A stretch of DNA of 64,000 nucleotides from Christensenella sp964438705. Its GTDB lineage: Bacteria; Bacillota; Clostridia; Christensenellales; Christensenellaceae. Shown here piece after piece: positions 59,223 to 64,000 of the stretch (positions are counted from its first letter, which is position 1; each line of letters starts with the position of its first letter). The notes under the pieces were generated by a model, which was not told the DNA's origin, searched no databases, and saw only the letters and a list, made by a program, of their open reading frames with translations. A program made the translations under genes and the position numbers. The stretch is taken from positions 1 to 64,000 of the forward strand of contig CAYTKQ010000015.1 in the NCBI GenBank assembly GCA_964438705.1, in the 5' to 3' direction.

Positions 59223-59837
59223 CTATAGCCGATCGATCAGCATGCGAAGCCGCTGCTCATACGCTTCGTGACTGAGCTTGCAGCTGCGGTATGCCTTCGC
59301 CGTTCTGTTGATTTCAGACAGGATCTCCTCCGCTTCGTCGCCCACAAAGTTCTTGGCCTGACAGGCCGCCAGCGCGGCACGGTTGAAACGATTATAAAAG
59401 CGAAAGCGCATCGCCGGACGCTTGGCGGTGAGCAGATAGGCGATGTTGACAGACTCGAGGGCTACGATCATACAGAAAGTAAGCGGATTCCAGACGAGCA
59501 CGTAAGAGGCGGCGGAAAGCAGGGCGTAAATAATATAGAATAGAAAAAAACTTTTCCGTTTGCGAAACAATGTCACCGTCGCGGCGAAAACGAGCGCGAG
59601 CGCGGCGACATACATCACCATACTGACCACAAGCAAGAGCACCACATCCGCGCCCGCCCGCTCCAACAGGAAGGGCTGCGCCATAATGGGGATCAGTCGG
59701 AACAAAAGTCCGGCAAGCGCGATCACGCCCGATACGGAGCCAAAAACCAGCCGCACCGTGATGAATCCGAGCCATCCGCCGATGTCGCCTTGCGGCTGGG
59801 TTGGGGTGCTCTTTGTTTTCTGCGTATCATAATACAT
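59223..59837 (-). CDS. DUF2569-like membrane protein with cytoplasmic tail
   Basis: A 204-residue protein with four hydrophobic helices (about residues 25-135). It starts GDIGGWLGFITVRLVFG, the GGWL pattern of DUF2569. The C-terminal 65 residues are soluble and helical (DEAEEILSEINRTAKAYRSC, then SHEAYEQRLRMLIDRL), reminiscent of the SHOCT-like tail of the next gene. It is 12 bases from the downstream gene and nine bases from the upstream one, so they form one operon. Function unknown. Confidence 0.75.
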   Translation of the reverse strand: MYYDTQKTKSTPTQPQGDIGGWLGFITVRLVFGSVSGVIALAGLLFRLIPIMAQPFLLERAGADVVLLLVVSMVMYVAALALVFAATVTLFRKRKSFFLFYIIYALLSAASYVLVWNPLTFCMIVALESVNIAYLLTAKRPAMRFRFYNRFNRAALAACQAKNFVGDEAEEILSEINRTAKAYRSCKLSHEAYEQRLRMLIDRL

Positions 59838-59846
59838 TTTTTCACC

Positions 59847-61349
59847 TCATCCAAAAAGCGCTTCGCCGCTGACGGCGTTGACGCGTATTAAGGGCCGCAC
59901 AGGCAATCCGTCGGAACTGTTCTGCCAAAAAACCCATGCGGGCACAAGAAGTCCATCTCCCGGATGCCCTGTGTCATCTTGGCTGACATATTCCAGCGTC
60001 ACCCGGGAAATATCCAGCTTCGTTTCAGTTGTGCCGCCGTCCTGATATCTGTCAGTCAATTCTGCAAGAAAAGCCTTGCTGATCTGATCAAAAGGCAATA
60101 ATTCACAATCTTCCGTCACGGTTTCGGCAATGGCAGCCTTGCTCGACCATTTGAACTGTATCACACCCTCGTCCGACAGCAGCATCTCCACAACATCACC
60201 GCGGCATGAAAATTGATTCGCTTCGGTGATGCCCGGGCTATAGCCTCCCCTGCCGCCTTCGCCGCCGGGCATACCGTCGATCTGCCGAAATGCGGAGACG
60301 CTATACAGCTCTACAGGCAAGCCGGAAACACTATCGTAAAAAGTGACCGCAGAAACCGAACCGACCGCCATATCCGGGATGGCGAGGGCAGAAACCACCT
60401 GCATCGCTTTTTGCTTCGCCTGCGAGACCGTCATGCTTTGATCCTTTGCCTGTCTTGTTTCGGGCAACGCATTTTCGAAGGGGTCAAGAGAGACCATATA
60501 GATGGAATCGGAAAAGCTGATGGCGCTGAGATCATCGGTATTTAGAAAATTTGTGATCCAAATGGAGGCGTGGCGTCCGTTTCCCAAATCCGCGAGCGCA
60601 CTCAGATACTCACATTGAGTATCGCCGCCGCCGGGAGAGGGTGGAAGCAGCTTTGGCACCGGATCGACAGGGTCTGTGAAGGTCAAAGAGGGTGTACCTT
60701 CGATCTGATTGCGAAAAGAGGCGATCTGCTCATCGATCGCGTCAATCTCCGTCTGGTCGCTCAGCGTTCCGCGTGTGTACTCCAATTGCTTCATCACACC
60801 CGTCAGACTTTCTTTCGTAGAAGTTTTCGGATTGGCATATAGCGGCTTATTGCCCAGAAAATATTCTTTGACCCGCGTAAATTCCTCATGCGTGAACGGT
60901 TCGAGTGATAGCCGCTTTATGGGCAGCACACTCAATTCAGGAAGCTCGACTTCGGCGTCGATCGTGACAGGAATACCGATTGTGTCAGGATCGATCTGTG
61001 CCGTATAACGCTTCGGCGCATCGATTTGCTTCAAAGGGACGGGTGCGGGTGCGGCGGTCGGCTTCGCTGCGGGTGTCTGCGCTTCCGAAGCGGAGGACGG
61101 CGCATCTGTGGGTACGTCTGTTTCTTTTTTGACTGGGTGGCACGCGGTGGTAAAGCAGCACACCGTGAGAACACAGCTCAAAAGAAGGGCGGCAAGACGC
61201 AGTCCGCTCCTGCTCTTTTTCGGAAGGCACAACCCGCGCACACGTCTTTCCATCATTTTTTTACTGTCGCCGCCCACCATGCCAAGCATTGCCTGCGCCC
61301 GCTTGCGCGCAGCCGTGATGCGAAACAAGATATCCACCACCTGTATCAT
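59847..61349 (-). CDS. DUF6034-like exported protein with unusual N-terminus
   Basis: A 500-residue protein. AGGAGG sits eight bases before ATG 61349 (MIQVVDILFRITAARKRA). Unlike a plain lipoprotein it has about 45 cytoplasmic basic residues before the hydrophobic segment LRLAALLLSCVLTVCCFTTAC. A Pro/Ala/Thr linker follows (about 75-105), then a large extracytoplasmic domain like the DUF6034 proteins of Firmicutes (ending FWQNSSDGLPVRPLIRVNAV). Whether the TTAC cysteine is lipidated is uncertain. It is first of the three-gene operon. A role in envelope sensing is a guess from topology. Confidence 0.7.
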   Translation of the reverse strand: MIQVVDILFRITAARKRAQAMLGMVGGDSKKMMERRVRGLCLPKKSRSGLRLAALLLSCVLTVCCFTTACHPVKKETDVPTDAPSSASEAQTPAAKPTAAPAPVPLKQIDAPKRYTAQIDPDTIGIPVTIDAEVELPELSVLPIKRLSLEPFTHEEFTRVKEYFLGNKPLYANPKTSTKESLTGVMKQLEYTRGTLSDQTEIDAIDEQIASFRNQIEGTPSLTFTDPVDPVPKLLPPSPGGGDTQCEYLSALADLGNGRHASIWITNFLNTDDLSAISFSDSIYMVSLDPFENALPETRQAKDQSMTVSQAKQKAMQVVSALAIPDMAVGSVSAVTFYDSVSGLPVELYSVSAFRQIDGMPGGEGGRGGYSPGITEANQFSCRGDVVEMLLSDEGVIQFKWSSKAAIAETVTEDCELLPFDQISKAFLAELTDRYQDGGTTETKLDISRVTLEYVSQDDTGHPGDGLLVPAWVFWQNSSDGLPVRPLIRVNAVSGEALFG

Positions 61350-61711
61350 TTCAATTTCCTCCTGCCTCAAAGACGCGTCACATATGCGGAATAACCCCAT
61401 GATACCGTATCATGGAGCACCTCGAGCACATCGCAAAGCATCTGTGGTTCTCTGCCCCATAATGCGGACACCACAGTCTATTCCGATCCTGTCAATGTTT
61501 TTCCGTTTTTTTTCATGAAATTTCACTATCTGAACTTTATGATTACAATTGTAGCTATAAACACAATTCCTGTCAACATTAAAATGTCACTTTTTAACGC
61601 CACAAAGGCATTGTTTGTCTTGTGCTGCCACAAACCAAATGATACAATAGAAATAAAGTTCACAAAGCCCCATGCGGCGCAAAAAGCGCGCGGGAAAAAA
61701 CGGAGGAAGCG
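61350..61711. other. Divergent intergenic region (362 bases)
   Basis: It holds TTGTGC (61620-61625), 17 bases, TACAAT (61643-61648), a plausible plus promoter for the gene at 61712. On the minus side TTGACA (complement of 61492-61497) could be a -35 box for the DUF6034-like operon, but a matching -10 is not clear. The middle is AT-rich (61500-61640), with no gene I would support. Confidence 0.5.
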
Positions 61712-62662
61712 ATGCAAAAAACAAACGATAATCCGGCGCTTACGCTGGACGCCGACAAAAAAACATATCTTTACGGAACGCATCTCACATGCGGCTGTGT
61801 GCCGCGCTTCACAGCAAAGCTCGACCGGACGGTCGATTCAGAAATTTTGCAACAGGCGGCAGACATTGCGCTTGCGCGCTTTCCGCAGGTGGCGGTGGGG
61901 CTTGCGCAGGATCAGAAACAGTATTTTCTGCTTCCCATCGATCTGCCCGCACCCGTGTTTGCGGATACGAAAACCATCCGCATGATGGGCACGGACGACA
62001 CAAACGCCTATCTTTTCTGCGTCACCCACGAAGGGAATACGATCCACGCCGACTGGTTTCACGCCATTGCGGATGGGCGCGGTTTCCTTGATTTCTTTCA
62101 AACGATATTATATCACTATCTGAAGCTGCTGGACCTGCCCGTGGAAAACGATGGCAGCATCCGTGACGTACAAACCGAAGAGGCGGACGCATCGCGGCAT
62201 CCATCGGTTCGCGTGCACGCCGCCTTGGCTGTGGGCAGTCCCACAAACACGGTCGTGCAAATCCGTTTGCCGCTCGATCAATTGCGCGGCGCGGAGGAAA
62301 ACGATAAGGAAAACCCTGATGCGTTTATGGGTCTGATGTTTTCTGCGGCGATTCACGGACGATGCGACGCCAAAGAGCATACATCTGCACAGGAGGCACA
62401 TCCCATCACCAACTTAGGAAAAATATCCCTGCCGCCGGCAATGGAAGCATACGTCGAAGAGCTTTATGTGTGCATGGGCGCGGCAATCGACCCGTTCACG
62501 CTTGCGGCAGTCTCCTACAAAGGGGAGCTCGTCATCAATGTGGCCCAGCGCGAAGCGGACACCGAGGTGTGCGAGCGGTTCGTGGAGATGATGAATGGGC
62601 GCCAAATCCCCGCACGGATCACAGAGATTTCCTCCTTCCATACGATGCACCACAGCGGATAG
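61712..62662 (+). CDS. Condensation/acetyltransferase-fold protein
   Basis: A 316-residue protein with one HxxxDG motif (HAIADGRGFLDFF, near residue 118), the catalytic signature of CoA-dependent acyltransferases, condensation domains and alcohol acetyltransferases. It opens YLYGTHLTCGCVPRFTAKLD and ends like the second half of that fold (ITNLGKISLPP). It is shorter than usual family members (about 400-450 residues), with little between the halves, so some structural elements are missing. It could be an acyltransferase of a small molecule or lipid; the substrate is not visible. GGAGGAAG precedes the ATG. Confidence 0.72.
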   Translation: MQKTNDNPALTLDADKKTYLYGTHLTCGCVPRFTAKLDRTVDSEILQQAADIALARFPQVAVGLAQDQKQYFLLPIDLPAPVFADTKTIRMMGTDDTNAYLFCVTHEGNTIHADWFHAIADGRGFLDFFQTILYHYLKLLDLPVENDGSIRDVQTEEADASRHPSVRVHAALAVGSPTNTVVQIRLPLDQLRGAEENDKENPDAFMGLMFSAAIHGRCDAKEHTSAQEAHPITNLGKISLPPAMEAYVEELYVCMGAAIDPFTLAAVSYKGELVINVAQREADTEVCERFVEMMNGRQIPARITEISSFHTMHHSG

Positions 62663-62707
62663 CACCGAAAATTCATAAAATGTTTATGCCCCGGATGCGT
62701 GTCATGA

Positions 62708-62736
62708 TTGAATCCGGGGTATTTTTATACTATAAT
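62708..62736 (+). promoter_or_regulatory. Promoter for the metallophosphoesterase gene
   Basis: TTGAAT (62708-62713), 17 bases, TATAAT (62731-62736). The expected start is only about 13 bases before the ATG at 62756. Confidence 0.75.
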
Positions 62737-62755
62737 TAGTAACCGGGAGTACGAA

Positions 62756-63529
62756 ATGTTCAATAATAATACGATCCAAACGACGTCTTATGGTATACTG
62801 AGCGACAAGGTGAAAAACGGGGTGGTGGTGGCCCATCTCTCCGACCTGCACGAAAAGGTGTTCGGCAGCGGGAACGACCATCTGTTCGATCAGGTAGCGG
62901 CGCTCACACCGGACGTCATCGCCGTGACGGGCGATATGGTGGCGCACGAAAACCAAAAGGTGATCGACGCGCGCTACACCGCGCACTTTGCGGACGGGCT
63001 TCGCGATATCGCGCCCGTATATTTTGTCACAGGCAACCACGAACGTAATTTTGACGGACAGATCGAACGCATTCTGGAGGAGCACGGCGTCAGCGTGCTG
63101 CACGGCGGGGACGTCGCGACGATGCGCGTCGGGCAAAGCGATGTGAACATCGCGGGCATGGACGACACCTCCTTTGAACACGCCGACGTGAAAACCGCGG
63201 TGAAGGCGCTTGCGGGGCGCGCGGGCTTCAATATTTTTCTTGCGCACAGGCCGGAGCATTACGAGCAATACCTCGGAAAAAACATCGACCTCGTGCTGTG
63301 CGGGCATACGCACGCGGGGCAGATCCGCTTTCCAAAGATCGGCACCTTCGCCATGAGCGGGCAGGGCTTTTTGCCCAAATATGTGCAGGGCGAATTTACG
63401 GACGGGGAGACCACCATGATCATAAGCCGGGGGTTGGGCGCGAGCGGTTATCCCACCATCCGCATCAACAACCCGCCGGAGCTGGTTGCGGTGTATGTAG
63501 AGCCCGCGCCAAAAGAAGTCATCCAATAA
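62756..63529 (+). CDS. Metallophosphoesterase, YkuE/YaeI-like
   Basis: A 257-residue calcineurin-like phosphoesterase. Metal motifs are HLSDLHE (DxH), VTGDMVA (GDx), VTGNHERN (GNHE), LAHRPEHY (H) and CGHTHAGQIRFP (GHxH). The set and HTHAGQIRFP ending are typical of YkuE/YaeI phosphodiesterases, which in some species act on UDP-2,3-diacylglucosamine or other membrane-linked phosphoesters. No N-terminal membrane anchor is present, unlike many relatives. ATG 62756 follows GGGAG; upstream in-frame ATT-like codons belong to the promoter. Confidence 0.9.
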   Translation: MFNNNTIQTTSYGILSDKVKNGVVVAHLSDLHEKVFGSGNDHLFDQVAALTPDVIAVTGDMVAHENQKVIDARYTAHFADGLRDIAPVYFVTGNHERNFDGQIERILEEHGVSVLHGGDVATMRVGQSDVNIAGMDDTSFEHADVKTAVKALAGRAGFNIFLAHRPEHYEQYLGKNIDLVLCGHTHAGQIRFPKIGTFAMSGQGFLPKYVQGEFTDGETTMIISRGLGASGYPTIRINNPPELVAVYVEPAPKEVIQ

Positions 63530-63558
63530 AAGTTTACATAGAGCAGGAGAACAGCAGC

Positions 63559-64000
63559 ATGGAGAAAAAACCGTTTGTCACAAAAGAACAGCTTGAACGC
63601 ATTGCGGAGCAATACCCAACCCCCTTTCATCTTTATGACGAAAAAGGGATACGGGAAAACGCGCGCCGCATGAACCAGGCGTTTTCATGGAACAAGGGCT
63701 TTCGCGAATATTTTGCGGTCAAGGCCACGCCCAACCCCGTCATCATGGAAATTTTACGCGAAGAAGGCTGCGGGGTGGATTGTTCGTCCTACACGGAGCT
63801 GTTGCTTTCCAAGGCGAGCGGGTTTTGGGGAGACGACATCATGTTTTCCTCCAACGAAACGCCCGCAGAGGATTTTCGCCTCGCGCGTGAAATGGGTGCA
63901 ATCATCAACCTGGACGACCTCACGCACGTGGAATTTCTAAAAGAGGTGGCGGGCATCCCGGAAACCATCTGCTGCCGCTACAACCCGGGCGGAACCTTTA
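63559..64000 (+). CDS. lysA: Diaminopimelate decarboxylase, 5' part
   Basis: The gene runs off the window; 147 codons are visible. ATG 63559 follows AGGAGA at nine bases. The start EKKPFVTKEQLERIAEQYPTPFHLYDE is the usual DapDC beginning, and YFAVKATPNP carries the PLP lysine. GCGVDCSSYTELLLSKASG and IMFSSNETPAEDFRLA follow the alanine-racemase-fold barrel of the family. It would make lysine from meso-diaminopimelate. A related group-IV decarboxylase such as carboxynorspermidine decarboxylase is less likely but cannot be ruled out from the visible part. Confidence 0.88.
   Translation, partial: MEKKPFVTKEQLERIAEQYPTPFHLYDEKGIRENARRMNQAFSWNKGFREYFAVKATPNPVIMEILREEGCGVDCSSYTELLLSKASGFWGDDIMFSSNETPAEDFRLAREMGAIINLDDLTHVEFLKEVAGIPETICCRYNPGGTF

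Overview
The window looks like a chromosome segment of an anaerobic, Gram-positive-type member of the Clostridia with fairly high G+C. Supporting signs are strong purine-rich Shine-Dalgarno sites, sigma-A type promoters, a T-box leader on ileS, lipoproteins, a PBP2a-like transpeptidase, the YabE-type 3D protein beside rsmA, a glycyl radical enzyme with its activase, ATP-dependent PEP carboxykinase, PaaK paired with an ACT protein, and FabV/Ter. I saw no tRNA, rRNA, CRISPR array or transposase.

Layout. 1-1451: an unknown protein that may be cut by the window edge, and a lipoprotein gene interrupted by an in-frame stop. 1510-4485 (minus): ACT protein, PaaK, FabV/Ter. 4589-4776: first copy of a repeated, apparently transcribed RNA-like element, then a 29-codon leader ORF and an amino-acid permease. 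6501-11374: VOC protein, an ApbE/NusG-II/Gx-transporter operon led by a 27-residue membrane peptide, argS, and a HAD phosphatase. 11535-13177: lipoprotein, then an XRE repressor divergent from a 118-residue protein with two matching operators. 13219-18629 (minus): DNA-repair pair (TIGR03915 with a radical SAM protein) and a glycyl radical enzyme with activase. 18912-21637: two zinc-ribbon/Gln-rich membrane paralogs, then PadR with a HAAS-type membrane protein. 21774-25130: adenine deaminase, a hexulose-phosphate-synthase-like protein, divergent DeoR. 25217-25467: cobalamin riboswitch with a terminator and no gene behind it. 25734-28029: ABC exporter.

28228-39880: HAD hydrolase, pckA, rsmA, 3D/G5 protein, PBP, serA-serC, the second RNA-like copy (38121 onward), rarA. 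39942-43857 (minus): a large InlB-repeat surface protein and a small secreted protein. 44091-47375: AT-rich island with two cytosine-5 methyltransferases and a DUF3883-type putative endonuclease, inserted just upstream of T-box-ileS. 50900-53949: SLOG protein divergent from an XRE regulator with three palindromic operators, then two mosaic tail-collar-domain genes with duplicated leaders. 53991-57664 (minus): three-subunit xanthine-dehydrogenase-type molybdenum hydroxylase. 57786-61349 (minus): three envelope proteins of unknown role. 61712-64000: a condensation-fold protein, a metallophosphoesterase, and the 5' part of lysA.

The points most worth a second look are the two-copy RNA-like element, the orphan cobalamin riboswitch, the two small repressor modules with self-consistent operators, the collar-gene mosaic pair and the restriction-modification island. 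Starts below were chosen from Shine-Dalgarno spacing. All family names rest on motif recognition by eye, not on a search.
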